Shown here piece by piece: positions 10,748 through 22,870 of a stretch of DNA of 64,000 nt. The notes under the pieces were generated by a model that did no database searches, was not told where the DNA came from, and saw nothing but the letters and a program-made list of their open reading frames with translations. The stretch is from Lytechinus pictus (taxonomy: Eukaryota > Echinodermata > Echinoidea > Temnopleuroida > Toxopneustidae). The stretch covers positions 10,653,501 through 10,717,500 of the forward strand of contig NC_087258.1 in NCBI RefSeq assembly GCF_037042905.1, given 5' to 3'. Within the stretch, counting starts at the first letter, position 1; every line of letters begins with the position of its first letter. The translations under genes were made by a program, and so were the position numbers.

Positions 10748-11413
10748 TCAAATATATCAATTATGATAAAAATTGGATTGTACTGGATAAACTGAAAGCT
10801 TAACCAACCCAGACATGAAAACATACATATATGTTAATTACATTCCAGCTAGCTCTCTTATATAATAACAGGTTATAGACAGGTTGTTGTTGTTGTTGTT
10901 GTTGTTGTTTTTTGTCGTTGAAATTTGGTTTTGGGGCGTTCATTCGGCACAAAGAATATTTACGCATTGGCTGCACTATGGTATATTTATGTGAGGGGTC
11001 AAGACAATAAAATTGTGATGTAATTTTAGAGGTAACATACACCATGTGCACGATCCAGATCTCCCTTTTTTTCTTTTTTTTTTTCTTTCAATCTTCATTG
11101 TCAGATCTCCCTTTTTGATAATCTTCGTCTCCTCTTTTACATTTTCTTCATATTTTCTCTTTCTTCTTTTCTTTCACCTCATGAAAAATAATATCATCAA
11201 TATATGAAATAACCAAATAAGTAATTATTAATATATGCCAACTGTTTTGGAACCCTCTGCTCAATGAAACACTTATAAGCGAATTTTCACCCCCCCCCCC
11301 CCCCCCCCTCGGAAAAAAAAGTGATTTTGTTAAATATTTATATTACACTTTTCAACAGTATTATTTTTATAATTTAATTTTCTTAAAATCTTCGTTTATC
11401 CTATTTTCATAAT
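10748..11413. other. No gene seen; simple repeats
   Basis: A (GTT)n microsatellite lies near 10885-10910. A pyrimidine-rich stretch rich in TTTC and TCTT spans about 11060-11180. A run of about 20 C lies near 11288-11309. No coding signal was seen on either strand. Confidence 0.6.
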
Positions 11414-11660
11414 TATGATAATAATAATAACATTATAATAGCGTTTTATTTACCCAGGGTTGCAGTGTCAATTTATTAAATCGCTCTCCCATCGGGCCCT
11501 ACGGCCCTACATACCTTTTTCCAATCGAATTGCTGAGCGCCAAGCAAGAAGGCAAAATATATTTTTCTAATATTGTTGTTATATATTTTCAGCTGTGGAT
11601 TGAATCCACGACATTCCCGTTCAAGAGGCCGACGCTTTACCACTGAGCCATTAACGAACT
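11414..11660 (-). mobile_element. tRNA-derived SINE (minus strand)
   Basis: On the minus strand the 5' part reads TGGCTCAGTGG (an exact A-box match), then a CTCTTGA anticodon-like loop, then GATTCAATCC (a B box with one mismatch) inside a GTGG/CCAC stem. It is followed by a non-tRNA body and a TTATTATTATTATCAT tail at 11414-11439. The loop would give anticodon CUU, so a tRNA-Lys origin is plausible. The stems are too decayed for a working tRNA gene. Confidence 0.6.
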
Positions 11661-13938
11661 TCGTAATCTTTCCGACACGCCAGATTTTCTTACAATATGA
11701 ACTATATCAATTTTGGGACTCGCTCGCTTTGCTCTCATTCTCGCCAAATTTTTCGAATTACTATAGTAGTGCATCGTAAGTAGTACCATGCACTGTGCCT
11801 ATCCATTATTTTACCCATTGCGCCATGAAGAATAACATAAAAATAAAACTTTCTCACCCTTTCTCGGCGTTGGTCCTCTGTCTGACTTCCATTTTGAAAG
11901 TCGACGCCCGGCGTTAAGACACTATAAACTGACAGAGGAACAGGCATCTTCGCTCCAATCTCTTTCCAGTCTCAAATCTAGAATGAAATAATCTCACAAG
12001 TAAAGACCTCCTGTTTTGCTTTAAGGTGATTGTTGTAAACTTTTCGCGAGTTGAAGTTAGTTTTGACAGCTTTTGAGTCCTTTCCGACCAACCTGGTTAG
12101 AAAATTTCCTGGGTAATTTCCGCGAGACCTGAAATAAAACATTTCCGTCATGAAATATAAACGTGTTTGATGAAAAGGGGGCGGGGGTAAGTTGACTGAA
12201 ATTATCATTTTTCATTAGCAAATCAAAGGCGGGGTCGGGTGGGATAATGGGCAGGCTCCACCATTTAAGATTCAAGATATAAACCTCACTTTGGAATCAA
12301 TTAAGTTATTGCGATTTCAAAAACTCCACCAATTGAATCAAAAGTTTGTTCCATATTTTTATCAAAAACTTTAATCACGTGATGGTATGAAATTGAACAG
12401 CTAAACTTTCATAATATGTGGCCGTCATGACATGACTAAACTGTTGAGTAATCCAATTACCACTCAAATTGATTTATCAGATCAAGGTTTGAGCCTTAGC
12501 ACGTCCTTCGGATGGTGACGTTAACGGTCTGTCCTCAATAGTTTTATATATTTGATATCCTTTCTGCGGCATTTATCGAATCATAAACGCATATAGTGTA
12601 TAATTATGTTACCTTTAGTTGAAGAAGTGATAAAGTATCGCAGAGTCCGTGAAGTATACAAGATGGGTTTAGTTTGGGTAGGATGGCAACCCCCGCCCCC
12701 CCAAAAAAAATGTAGGACTGGGTCGTTTATTTCTCTTCTTATTGTTTTGATTTTCAGTATTATCTGATTTTCAGCATTAATCTGAACATGTAAATCGGTT
12801 GATTTACCCCCCCCCCTCCTCCTTTATTATTTTTGTTCTATTCAAAGCCTGTCTGGTCCAAAATAAAACATTACCCATCTCACCAATGATCCCATTAATA
12901 TGAAGTGGCATTTAAGTGGATTTTTATTTGTTTTCATATGTTTCTTCAATAAATAAAGATGAAGATAACGGAAGTACCCTTCCATGATTCCGGGTAGGTC
13001 CGTACAAGGCTATACCATAGGGCTAAGGGTATAGGCCCGCGAGTCGCAATGGCTATATTTGGGGGGCGGCAGTCAGTGACAAAATTAGGAAATCTTGATA
13101 TGAGTGACAAAAAAATATAACAAAAAGAGGTAATAAGTCACCACTCCAGTCCCGATAATAACCGACAAAATATGTTCGAGTAAAAAAAAAGTCATCAAAA
13201 TAATGTCAGCCCCCCCCCCCCTCCTGTTCAGGTAAGCTAGTTAAAACGATATTGTCTGGCTTTATACAATTGACGGTATAGGTAGATTATCCCCCGAAAT
13301 CAAATCGTCCGGAAACCTTCGAGTCAGGATTGATAAAGAGGTCAGGGGTATAAACATTCAATGAAAGGTCAGCCTACCAATTTGCAAAAACAAATGACTT
13401 TATATTTTAGTCATCAATGCATTGGTGATTAACACAAATGAATCCTGTTATAAGGTACTGAAATCCTTGCTTTTGATTGGCTCAGACCAATTTACCTGGT
13501 GAATTCATAAACAAGACGTGTTGTATACGCATTGTGAAATGCGCCCTAGCTCAGGTGTATACCATTTTCGGGGTTAACTCTGGTTTACCGATGCCCCCCC
13601 CCCCCCCCATCAAATAAAAAAAATCTAATTTATCATAAACCGCATATCGTTTTTGTTTATCGCCACAGATGTAGGTTCAATGACATATGCTCCGCTCTAA
13701 ATTCCACACTAATCAAATGACCAACTTCAACCCTGGGTTTAACACTATATCCTACCATAAACCTAACATAAAACCATATTGCAACCCTAACCCTATATCT
13801 TAGACGAAATTAAGCCCAGAGCAATTGTCGCAGGAGCAAATGTCGTGTGACCCCGAAATAACATTGCCAGGGTGAAAGAAAAGGTCACTCCCGGTTATTC
13901 CTCTGCATATGCTAACATCCCCCTCTCCCTCTCTCTCG
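11661..13938. other. No gene seen; non-coding with C-runs
   Basis: Mixed unique-looking sequence with poly-C runs near 12809, 13208 and 13594. At about 13448-13500 lies a piece of a dispersed repeat reading ACTGAAATCCTTGC then GATTGGCTCAGA, also found near 15236, 52962 and, inverted, 63695. No gene or RNA structure is supported. Confidence 0.5.
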
Positions 13939-14186
13939 TTGATGATGATAATAATGATGAAGTTGTTGTTATTGATGATGATGATGAAGTTGTTGATGAT
14001 GATTAAATTGATGATGAAGTTGATGACGATGAAGTTGATGATGGTGATGATAATAATCGATGGGGATGAGGATGATGATAATGATAACGATGATGATGAA
14101 GATGATGATGATGATGATGATGATGATTATGATGATGATGAGGAGGATGAATGATGATGATGATAATGGTCATGAAAATGTTGATG

Positions 14187-14218
<32 letters not shown>

Positions 14219-14250
14219 GATGGTGATGATGATGGTGATGATGCTGATGG

Positions 14251-14282
<32 letters not shown>
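13939..14282 (+). repeat. (GAT)n microsatellite
   Basis: About 340 bases of GAT/GATGAT triplets with scattered variants (GAA, GGT), ending in GGT repeats. Frames through it encode only poly-Asp or poly-Met and are artefacts. Confidence 0.9.
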
Positions 14283-14884
14283 ATATCAGTATTCCTCCTC
14301 CTACTATTGTACAACTCAGAGGAAAAGGCACTTATACAGTATGGGTATAATTGTTACCTCCTCCACTCAAATATAGGATCTGACTGCAGCAAGTTTCTTG
14401 CCTTTAGCTAATCGTTATAATATTGCATGTTACTGCACAGCGACAGCTATGATGTTTTCAATGTGATCAATTATACATCCACTCATCCACATGCATGAAA
14501 AATCGTTGGCCTGGAAACATATGTAATTAGTCCCACCGATTAAAAAAGAAACATCATACATGAACCTTATTTTGTTTCTGTATTTTCTATAACAGTATAT
14601 AGCCTCACTTGTTCTGGATCGCTTAATTAGGGCGTGTTTATGCTTCCACTTTTCAGGCCATAATCAGCGTTTCCATACGTGATTAGTCCAAAACATGGTA
14701 ATTTCGCCCGGGCTAAATACGCCAACCTTTGAGAATTCGGGCCAATTAGTCTAATTGCTATTTTTCGTTTGAGTCCCGTTAAGAGGAAGGACTCGGTGTG
14801 CACTATTCACGCTTGATATCCTGGTCAGAAAATAAAGAAACATGGGGGGGGGGGGCTATATAGGGAGCATGTATACAGTACAAG

Positions 14885-15040
14885 TGGGTGTTTTATAAAG
14901 CTGTTCGTAAGATAAAAACGACTGGTGATCCTTTCTTTTGGTAAATGGTATACACCATTAGACAATGGTTTAGCGCGTAAGAAAGGATCGCAATGGTTCT
15001 TAAAGTCGCTCTTAACTTACGAACAGCTTTATGAAACGGT
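14885..15040. mobile_element. MITE, TIR family TTTATAAAGCTGTTCGTAAG
   Basis: Terminal inverted repeats: TTTATAAAGCTGTTCGTAAG at 14892 and its near-perfect complement ending at 15037. A second inverted block (GATCCTTTCTT with AAGAAAGGATC) lies inside. The same family occurs at 63174-63345. No coding capacity. Confidence 0.75.
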
Positions 15041-15361
15041 CCCCGGGAGGGGGCAGGATGTTTCGGTAAGGGGGGGGGGCATCACATTTTCCTTTTACCT
15101 ATAGGAGAGGGTAAAAATACTATTCAAAAAAATAATGATAAAAATCGCACTAAAATCTGTCATCCTTTGAGTAAACCAGGGGAGCATTACATGAAGCAAA
15201 TATTCTGTGATTCTTCACTAACAATTGTTATAAGCTACTGAAATCCTTGCAACTAATTGGCTGAGAGCAAAATTGTCACTGAAAAGCAATGACAAGATAC
15301 TTCAAGAAATATAGTGTATGATATTTTTGTGCTGATTGGATTTCATTTTTTTTCATCATCA

Positions 15362-15531
15362 ATAAGGAGTAGGAGGAGGAGAAGTAGAAGAAGAAGAAAA
15401 AGAAGAGAAGGAAAAAGAAGAGAAAGAGGAAGAGAAGGAAGAAGAAGAGAAAGAAGAAGAAGAAGAGAAAGAAGAAGAAGAGAAGGGAGAAGAAGAAGGA
15501 GAAGAAGAAGAAGAGAAAGAAGAAGACGAAT
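15362..15531 (+). repeat. Purine-only (GAA/GAG)n tract
   Basis: About 170 bases of A and G only on the plus strand, mostly AGAAG and GAGGA units. Such mirror-like purine runs can form triplex DNA; this is inference. Encoded poly-Arg/Glu frames are artefacts. Confidence 0.9.
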
Positions 15532-16267
15532 AGATGGATTTATACAGCACTTTCAGCTAGTGAATACAACGTGCAACCATTATTACCCCGACTTTAGCTG
15601 AGGCTACCACTTATCAGCCTCCATTACTTTTATCACTTCATAATGATCTTTTATACTACAAAATAGCCACTGAATATTAAAATGGAATGTAAAATGAATT
15701 ATCATGGCACAGTGAAAGTCCGGTGCATTTAATATTATTAGGTGGTTTCTCCTTAAGTTTAGCAGTTGCATTTTCTACCGTTTTTCAAATTGATAAATGA
15801 GAAATCTGCAACGTCACCAACTTATTTATCGTTTAATGATGGTTTTGCTTCCAACTGGCAACCACAAAGGTTATGCTGTTGTATAGAAATCATTGTCAAT
15901 ATGCTGTTGTATTCAAATTATAATCAATACACCAGAGAGAACCATAGTTCCTACTTTCATTTCGAAAGAATGACGGAATTCAGTCAGCATTACTCTTGAA
16001 CATTAATGTCTCCTGTGCAGTCAAGCATGAACAAATACCACAATTTGTTTTAAACTAAAATTAATTGGGAAAAAAGGTGTTTAAATGGTGTATGATATGG
16101 TAACTTTAATATATTTACTCTCCTGGTAAATTTCTTCTAGTTCATCCATGCATGTTTCATACATATCTCCACGAATTGAGGTTAAATATTTTGGGGCAAA
16201 CTACTATTTCATATGACTGATATCGAATATGCAATTATCCAATTAATGGATAATTTTAAATTGCTTA
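15532..16267. other. No gene seen
   Basis: AT-rich non-coding DNA with no convincing frame, RNA gene or repeat. Confidence 0.4.
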
Positions 16268-16421
16268 GGGGAGCATTTCATCAACATATGTTTTTTTTTG
16301 TCTGAAAAGTTGTCAGTTCCCTTGCTTGTGATTGGCTGAGAAGCACAGGTGTCAGACTGTTACTATGGTAACTGTTGGATGACAACTAATCAATGTTGAC
16401 GACTTTCATGAAATGATCCCC
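16268..16421. mobile_element. MITE with GGGGAGCATTTCAT ends
   Basis: The left end GGGGAGCATTTCATCA pairs with TTTCATGAAATGATCCCC on the right. The interior carries the TGATTGGCTGAGA block seen in related dispersed repeats of this window. It abuts another MITE directly on its right. Confidence 0.65.
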
Positions 16422-16422
16422 T

Positions 16423-16578
16423 GGGGCCCGTTGCATAAAACTTTTTACCTGAGAAACTCAGGTTGTTTTTACCGGAGTTTTTGCCCTGTGTTAAAGTCAA
16501 TGGCAGAAATCAGAATAACTTTAGTTGTCAGTTTTTACCAGAGTTTTCTCAGGTAAGAAGTTTTATGCAACAGGCCCC
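16423..16578. mobile_element. MITE with GGGGCCCGTTGCATAAAA ends
   Basis: Terminal inverted repeats of about 35 bp: GGGGCCCGTTGCATAAAACT on the left and the complement of GGGGCCTGTTGCATAAAACT on the right. Both continue into TACCTGAGAAA. The interior is non-coding. Confidence 0.75.
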
Positions 16579-17183
16579 TGGTGTAATTTTTTTTGTACTT
16601 AACTAAAATATCATCACAGAAAAACACAACTTTAAAAAAAAAAAACATGAGAAGACAAGACAAGAAAAAAAAACACCACACTCGTGTATCACAGTATGAA
16701 AAAATGGTTTATTGCAGCCTGAAAAAAAGAAGATCATAAAAAGTTTGTTTGAAATACACTGACCTCTTCGGATATTACACAACACAAGTTTGCCAAAGAA
16801 TGAAATATCATTTTGGACATTTTCACTGGACAGAGCTTAGGAGCTTTCAGTATCAGTTCTTAGTTACACAGAATATATGGTTCGATGACACAATGACGTA
16901 CCAGAGTGTTACAGGGAGGAAAATAGGAACATTTCTATTAATCAATGCCATTCAAATTTCATCAAGATTTGTGCCGGAAAAAAAGGGTTGAATTATTCTG
17001 TACGTCTGTTCGATTTTGCTTTAGCTACAATTACAAAGCTCAAGTTCAATACCCTGTGCTGGATTATTACACCTGTATAGTTCTAGTTTGGAAGGGTTGA
17101 AAGATCGTGATAAGCAAGTGCTTTGCTTTGCTTTCCTTCTTAAAAGCAGAAATGATGGTCACTTTTTTTTAATAATAAATGAA

Positions 17184-17376
17184 CAATTCCATAAAATGAT
17201 CAACCTTTTTGTACATCCGAGCCCCATTTTTCTCAAGTCTTACTTCACTTTATAAACAGACCAAGTCATGGTCCTTTGAGAACATTACAGACTGATAAAA
17301 GAACAAGAAATCAGAGACAGAAAATTTCATGAAGGTCCCACATATGGGGGTCGGACGTACATATTTTATGGAATTG
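17184..17376. mobile_element. MITE with CAATTCCATAAAAT ends
   Basis: Perfect 14-bp terminal inverted repeats, CAATTCCATAAAAT and ATTTTATGGAATTG. Further out, ATGGTCAC followed by a T-run is present on both sides in direct orientation (17154 and 17387), which could be an older flanking duplication. No coding capacity. Confidence 0.65.
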
Positions 17377-17904
17377 CCCAGATGTTATGGTCACCTTTTT
17401 TTTTATATATATCAGCAATAATTTAGCTCCATTGTACAATAATGAGAGAATTAAACCAGAGCTTGCAAAGCTTTATTTTTTGTTTTCGGCAAACACAACC
17501 TATCATCAATAAAATAAAATGCTGCAGACGGATAGGACAGCAAAAAGACCATATCTTGACAGGAAAGCAATTCTGGGTGTCTACAGGGTGCAGGAAGCCA
17601 TAGTTACTTCACTCCCCCCCCGTACCCCAAACAAAGTAAATTGTTTTTTTTTAAAGAATAGCCACACCTTCACACCTCGTCACTGAGAAGGGGAAAAATT
17701 CATTTCAAACATAAATGACATACTTTATATTAGTCAGTCACAGGGTTGATGAAAAAACAAAATGGATTTTTACCTAAAAACATTGATGAAAGTGAATTAA
17801 TTTCTGATAGGTCATTGAGATCTGGGTATGCTGGAAGAAGAACCATCCCCTCCTCCATACCCACTCCCAGACCCTAAAGGGTAGAAATAAAGGAACAATG
17901 TGGA

Positions 17905-18068
17905 CACTGGCAGATCCAGGGGGGCATAGCCGCCCCCCCCCCCTTTTTGAGAGGAACAATTAAAATTTGTAATGTAAACATGCTGTTAAAGTGTGCCCCA
18001 TTTTGAAAGTGAAGACTTTTTTTTGGCTTCTCAATTTTTTTCTCGAAAAAATCCTGGATCCACCCTTG
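17905..18068. mobile_element. hAT-type MITE, 8-bp TSD AATGTGGA
   Basis: Ends CACTGGCAGATCCAGG and CCTGGATCCACCCTTG form an inverted repeat. The flanking octamer AATGTGGA is duplicated exactly at 17897-17904 and 18069-18076. Eight-base duplications with CA(G)...TG ends fit the hAT superfamily. Relatives lie at 20518 and 50152. Confidence 0.8.
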
Positions 18069-18414
18069 AATGTGGAGCTTAATGTCATGAATATATATAT
18101 TTAAAAGCCCATCACTCCCACCCCCCCCCTCAAAAAAAAAGGAAATATTTAAAAAGATATATTACAATAATCTGATAACAATGGGAATTTTTCTGTATCC
18201 TCATAAATTAAACCACATGATTAAGGATTGAAATATCAGCTTTGCTATAAACCACAGTCCCTGATGCATTGATTCGACATGCCCATAAATGTTAAGTATT
18301 TAACCAGTTCTCCAGCTGTACTGCGTCCCCCCCCCCCCCTAGATAGGGTTAATGATCACAAGATTCATAACATTATCTGATCGATGAGACTGTGGGTGGG
18401 GTTTTTAAATGCAA

Positions 18415-18548
18415 GGGCCCAGTTTCATAAAACTTTACCACAAAATTCTATGTCAAATTATACAAATAGATGACACTACATGTATTTCAGATACTTTATA
18501 ATTATGGTTTATAATTTGCAAGTGATAACAAGTTTCATGAAAACGGGG
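18415..18548. mobile_element. MITE with GGGCCCAGTTTCATAAAACTT ends
   Basis: The left end GGGCCCAGTTTCATAAAACT pairs imperfectly with AAGTTTCATGAAAACGGGGC on the right. It is a short non-coding inverted-repeat element. Confidence 0.55.
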
Positions 18549-19587
18549 CATTGCAGTATCACTGTGATTATGATTACCCCATGAGATTTTCCTTACAGTC
18601 AGGTTGCACCAATGATCATTACAGAGGCTTGAAAGTGTCTTGAATTAAAGGTCTAGAGAAAACAGGGCCATATATTGTCCCTACCATCAGCCAATGAGAT
18701 ACCTACATGTCCATGTATAAATCTACAGAGAGATCAGTGGCCTTGCTTGTCTGGAATAGAGTACCGAATAGCCACTTGGTCTATTCATTTTATGGCCATT
18801 TGGTATCATTCCACATGTCATAATCAACTCCATACTAATTATAATTTTGCATATACAGTAACATTGACTTTTTAATAGGCCAAATTGAATACTTGCTTCC
18901 CTTAACAGGAGCACTTTTGGAACAGGAAAGTTGTTTATTCCATTTTCTAAAGGTAAATATGAAACCTGGTAGATCTATTATTTCTTGTGTACCTATGTGC
19001 ATAAAACGTACAGATTTTAACTACCCAAGCTCAAATCAAATTGTGAGGGGAGGTTTGTAACAAGTCTTGGAGAATTATAACAAGTCTTCTTTTAATAACG
19101 GGTATTTTATCTAATTCTATTTTTCAGAGCAGAGATGATAATGGGGATTATCCAAGAACATCACCCAATTTTAAGTTCTATAGCGTAACGATAAAGGAGG
19201 AAGTGCAAACCCTATTATGATTGAATTGTATGTAGATTAGATACTTAACAAGGGATGGCAAAGAATATTATTTAAAGCTCCAAAGTCAATTAAAAGTTGG
19301 TACAACTTACATGTATGTGGTATGGTATAGTACCAAGAGCATCAAGAAAAATCATGTTTGTGTTTGAAAGAATATGGGTTTAACAGAAATAATCACTCAA
19401 GATGTAAGAAAAAGTAGAAAACATATTGTGTAAAGGTCAGCAAACTTTTCATCTTTGATACTTTTTCTTCTTGCACGTCTAGGCTGATAACTTATCACAA
19501 TAAAAAGATAAAACAACTCCTAACTGGAGAGCCTTCTAATATTAGTACCATGTTAAGAGAGAGAGATAAAAGCACAATCTTTTTGAG
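18549..19587. other. Downstream region of the TPR gene; no other gene seen
   Basis: AT-rich sequence that contains the 3' UTR of the minus-strand gene. A minus-strand ATTAAA-type polyadenylation signal near 19088 is possible, but the transcript end cannot be fixed from sequence alone. Confidence 0.35.
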
Positions 19588-20145
19588 CTAATATGACCCT
19601 CCCCTTTTGCTTTTCAACATCGGAAATTTCGACCTATCCCACGGAACTGGCATTTTAGGAGACCTCCTCAATGGACTTTCATTCATGTAAACTTCTGTGA
19701 CGACGTAAAGTGCAACACAGACCGCCACGATTAAAAAACCAATAATAAGGATGGTATAAATAGTAGCGTTTGTCTGCGTAGGCTGTTCAATTTCCCGTAA
19801 ATGTGCTTCTGCCGGCTGGAACGTGGGGTTGAGGTCAAGGGCGTATCTGAAGTGAACCCCTGCCTCGGCGTATTTCCCAAGTACCTTGAATATCTCACCA
19901 AGGGTAAAGTGCTGGAGCCAAGAGTTTTGGTCGGGAGTCTTAAACTGAAGAGATTTCTGCGTAAGATAGAGTGCGTCTGAATGATACTGGAGATTAAATA
20001 GGACCCTCGCTAAGTTGAGAAGGATGTCTGGATTGGTGGGTGAAAGGGAGATGGCTTTGCGGAAGCACTCAATGGCCAGGTATGTGTTGCCTTTGATCCG
20101 CCAAAAATTACCGACTTGGTTTAAGACAGCTAAAGATGAAGGATT
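19588..20145 (-). CDS. TTC17-like exon 3 (TPRs, TM helix, stop)
   Basis: Acceptor TATTTGCAG precedes AATCCT. The exon encodes the TPR helices, an Asn-X-Thr glycosylation-like site (NAT) just before the membrane helix, and the tail ending RGGSY and TAG. Confidence 0.8.
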   Translation of the reverse strand, partial: NPSSLAVLNQVGNFWRIKGNTYLAIECFRKAISLSPTNPDILLNLARVLFNLQYHSDALYLTQKSLQFKTPDQNSWLQHFTLGEIFKVLGKYAEAGVHFRYALDLNPTFQPAEAHLREIEQPTQTNATIYTILIIGFLIVAVCVALYVVTEVYMNESPLRRSPKMPVPWDRSKFPMLKSKRGGSY

Positions 20146-22870
20146 CTGCAAATAAAAAACAGAATTATTATTTCTTTACAAAGGTTAATGAAATAACTTT
20201 TGATTTAGAATTAACTGCCTTACATGAGGTGTAAAACATTAAAGAAACTTAGTTCAATTTAACTGTAGATTTGGCATTTCAAAATGAGCCAAAATACTAT
20301 ATAAGAAGTCGGACATCTATCAAGAAATACAAGGATATTACTGAAGAATCGGATTGTATAGACTTCTTCAAGTTTGACAAGTCAATATCAGAAACTTCAA
20401 GTTTGGCAATCAATCTTGGAAAAAGAGGTCATTCTCGTAAACAAACCTTAAAAGCACTTTCAACAATCAGGCTATGGGACTTCTCTCATAGAGCGAGTAG
20501 TCAACCTACGGAATGATCAGTGGAATATCCAGCCCATGCCCCCCTTTTTCAGAGCCATAACAAATTTTTGTTAGGGAAATATCATATGTCACGCACACTC
20601 AAGTGAGGATTTTTTTTAGCTTGTCAAACTTTTCCTGACATAAATCGCTATTAATTAGGAGTGAAGACCTTTTGGGGGGCTTGTTAATGTTTTTCTGTAC
20701 AAAAATGCCTCCCCTATGGAAAACCCTTGATCCACCCATAGGAATGATCTACATGTACCTACTGAGGCTGTGATAGCAGCAGTAATGCCTTCAAATCAAA
20801 TCTAGAGAGGGCCTGGTAAACCAAATATAACAGTTTCGACCCAGACACAGAATTCTCGTGACACGTCCAAACCCATGCATGCACAGAAAATTTGTTGACC
20901 ACAGTGGAGGACAAGTTCAAAGAAGATGCACATGGGCCAGGAATAAGTCTTAGATACTTTATGGCCAACATCATGGTAAATCAAGGTAAATAGACTTTAA
21001 TCTACTTGTATAAAGTAAGCTCACTAATGTAAACAAAAGTTCACATGTTTTGGTAATTAAAAAAAAATAACACAACACAATAAATAAATGGGACACTGTA
21101 TTCAACTATTAATGCAAATCTTAGGAATAATAAGAAATTAATAATTTATTGTAAAGTTGTCTCTCATTCAAACAGCAATATATGTATTTCTGGGGGAAAA
21201 TACATATTTACTGTCCTAAAAGGGTACATGTATCTGATTAAAAAAAAGTTGAATATGTCCAGTATTCCTTATACATGCTACATGTACATGTATAAAAGTC
21301 TAATTCCTAAAGCAGTGACTAACAAGGACAAGAAAGGTCTTTTTTTATACATTTTTTTAAGGTAAATCATTTTTTATATTCTGAATACCGGTAATAATTT
21401 TATGATGACATATGACGTACCCGAATTTCATAAATACTTTACACTGTAGGATAAATATGCAAATAGTGAAAAGGTGATATTATTCAGTATTTTCAAAATT
21501 GACAATAAACTTATTCAAATTATTGCAATATTCGACGACAGTATTCCCATTCACAGACAACACCATAATAATGATTGGTACTTACAAGTTTAATGGTTTC
21601 TCTGAGCGAGTTTTCTAGCAGCGACATATCGACCTGGTCCGAATCGCTTCTCTTAAATATGAGGGCTACTTCTGGCTCTGGTATACTCGGATGTTTCCAT
21701 CGATCTGCTATACCATTTAAACTATCGTAATCTGTCTTGTTGGCATGCTTTCCACAGTTCAATGGGTCGGATGGATTGCTAAGTCTGTGTTCAGAGGAAA
21801 CAAGGTGAAGAAAAAAAATGAGGTGAATAAATAACATTGAGCAAAGTTGCAAAATGTAAAATACAGATAAGATTCCCACACATTTTTTGTCATTTCTAAA
21901 CAGAATATTGATATGATTGAAGAGGAGGTACTGTATCATTTGTAAGAATAACCGAACAAAATGAGAGAATTTACTTTCAAAAAGAAAAACATACATATGG
22001 CCCAAGAGAAATTCATGATAATACTGTAGCCTTTTTTTTATTCTAATAATTTTGAAATGATGATTCAAAAACAAGATTTTTTAAAAATAGAAATGCGAAT
22101 TTACTTCATGAACATGCAGTTCATTCAAGTCATGATGTAGACCCGCATGAATTTTATTCAATTTGGTGTTGTCCTTGAAATAAAATTATTTTTCTTTTTT
22201 TTTAGCAGTTCTGATCGAGCTTTCACATCATGATGTATGAAACTAGGCCCCTATGTCTTTGATGTACAATTAAAGTCAAAGAGCTGAAATTGAAAAAGCA
22301 AAGTGCGGAAGCTGAAATACGCGGAACAACCTAGGCTTAAGTAACTTGTATATCATCATGAATTTCTCTTGGGCCATACTTTAGTTTAGAAAGCTGGCTA
22401 TGTCATTCCAAACTGACAAGTTAAATCGTATTATTGAAATTGACAATGACTGTTTGTTTCATGATGATGATGATCATGTTTTTCAATTAATTTAATTAAA
22501 TTCATTGCTAAAAATTCAATAAAAATAATAAAGTGAAATAAAGAATTAAACAACAATTTACATCTATTTCATGAACTTACTCTAAAACTCCTTCTTCTGC
22601 CGTTTTACCACATGATAAACACTCCTGATCGTTTGCAGTCAATAACGTTTCCCCGGCCCCGAAGCCGTACTTCTGAGCCAGTATAGTCATCACCGGGTCA
22701 TCAGTGGAGAGTTTGCCCGTGTCTTCCTCGCTGACAGGCCGTACAAGGAACTCTCCTGTCGAACTCTCCTGCAACTTCCAATGCGTCGCTGATCTCGTGT
22801 TCGTCGACACAATGCTGGCTGAAATGACATATATTGTCATATATGTCATATAAGGCATGTCCAGCGCCAT
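19588..22870 (-). CDS. TTC17-like membrane-anchored TPR protein, 3 exons, complete
   Basis: The spliced minus-strand gene has exons 22870-22581, 21784-21586 and 20145-19588, giving 348 codons with matching phases (2, then 0). The protein has a hydrophobic start (signal-like, residues 8-22), a THWKL segment, two short Cys-containing segments (ECLSCG and LNCGKHA), and about three TPR-like helical pairs beginning at the LNQVGNFWRIKG block. A transmembrane helix (TILIIGFLIVAVCVALYVV) and a short basic tail follow. The THW start and the WRIKG/HFTLGEIF TPR wording resemble the two ends of TTC17, but the protein is far shorter than TTC17 (~1140 residues) and has a C-terminal membrane anchor. A type I membrane topology with lumenal TPRs is inferred. 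Its function is unknown. Confidence 0.7.
20146..21585 (-). other. Intron 2 of TTC17-like gene
   Basis: Non-coding. It contains the hAT-type MITE at 20518-20740. A frame at 20271-20516 has no recognisable family. Confidence 0.6.
20518..20740. mobile_element. Decayed hAT-type MITE, 8-bp TSD GGAATGAT
   Basis: The octamer GGAATGAT flanks it exactly (20510-20517 and 20741-20748). The ends (CAGTGGAATATCC and GATCCACCCATA) are diverged forms of the GGCGGATCCAGG family seen at 17905 and 50152. Confidence 0.7.
21586..21784 (-). CDS. TTC17-like exon 2
   Basis: Acceptor ...AACACAG at the 5' side, donor GTAAGT after CTT (phase 0). It encodes 66 residues rich in charged positions, ending SLRETIKL, which runs straight into the TPR exon. 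Confidence 0.75.
21785..22580 (-). other. Intron 1 of TTC17-like gene
   Basis: AT-rich and non-coding. No repeat with recognisable ends was seen. Confidence 0.55.
22581..22870 (-). CDS. TTC17-like exon 1
   Basis: Starts at the ATG whose complement is 22868-22870 and ends at a GTAAGT donor (phase 2). It encodes the signal-like N-terminus, the THW motif and the CLSCG pair. Confidence 0.7.

Noticed and set aside
11591-11660. Functional tRNA gene on the minus strand
   Set aside because: A-box is perfect but the acceptor and anticodon stems do not pair and a SINE body and tail follow; called a SINE instead.
13909-14411. Overlapping frames rich in Asp, Met or His
   Set aside because: They are translations of the (GAT)n microsatellite.
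15314-15601. Arg/Glu-rich frame and its Ser-rich complement
   Set aside because: They are translations of a purine-only tract.
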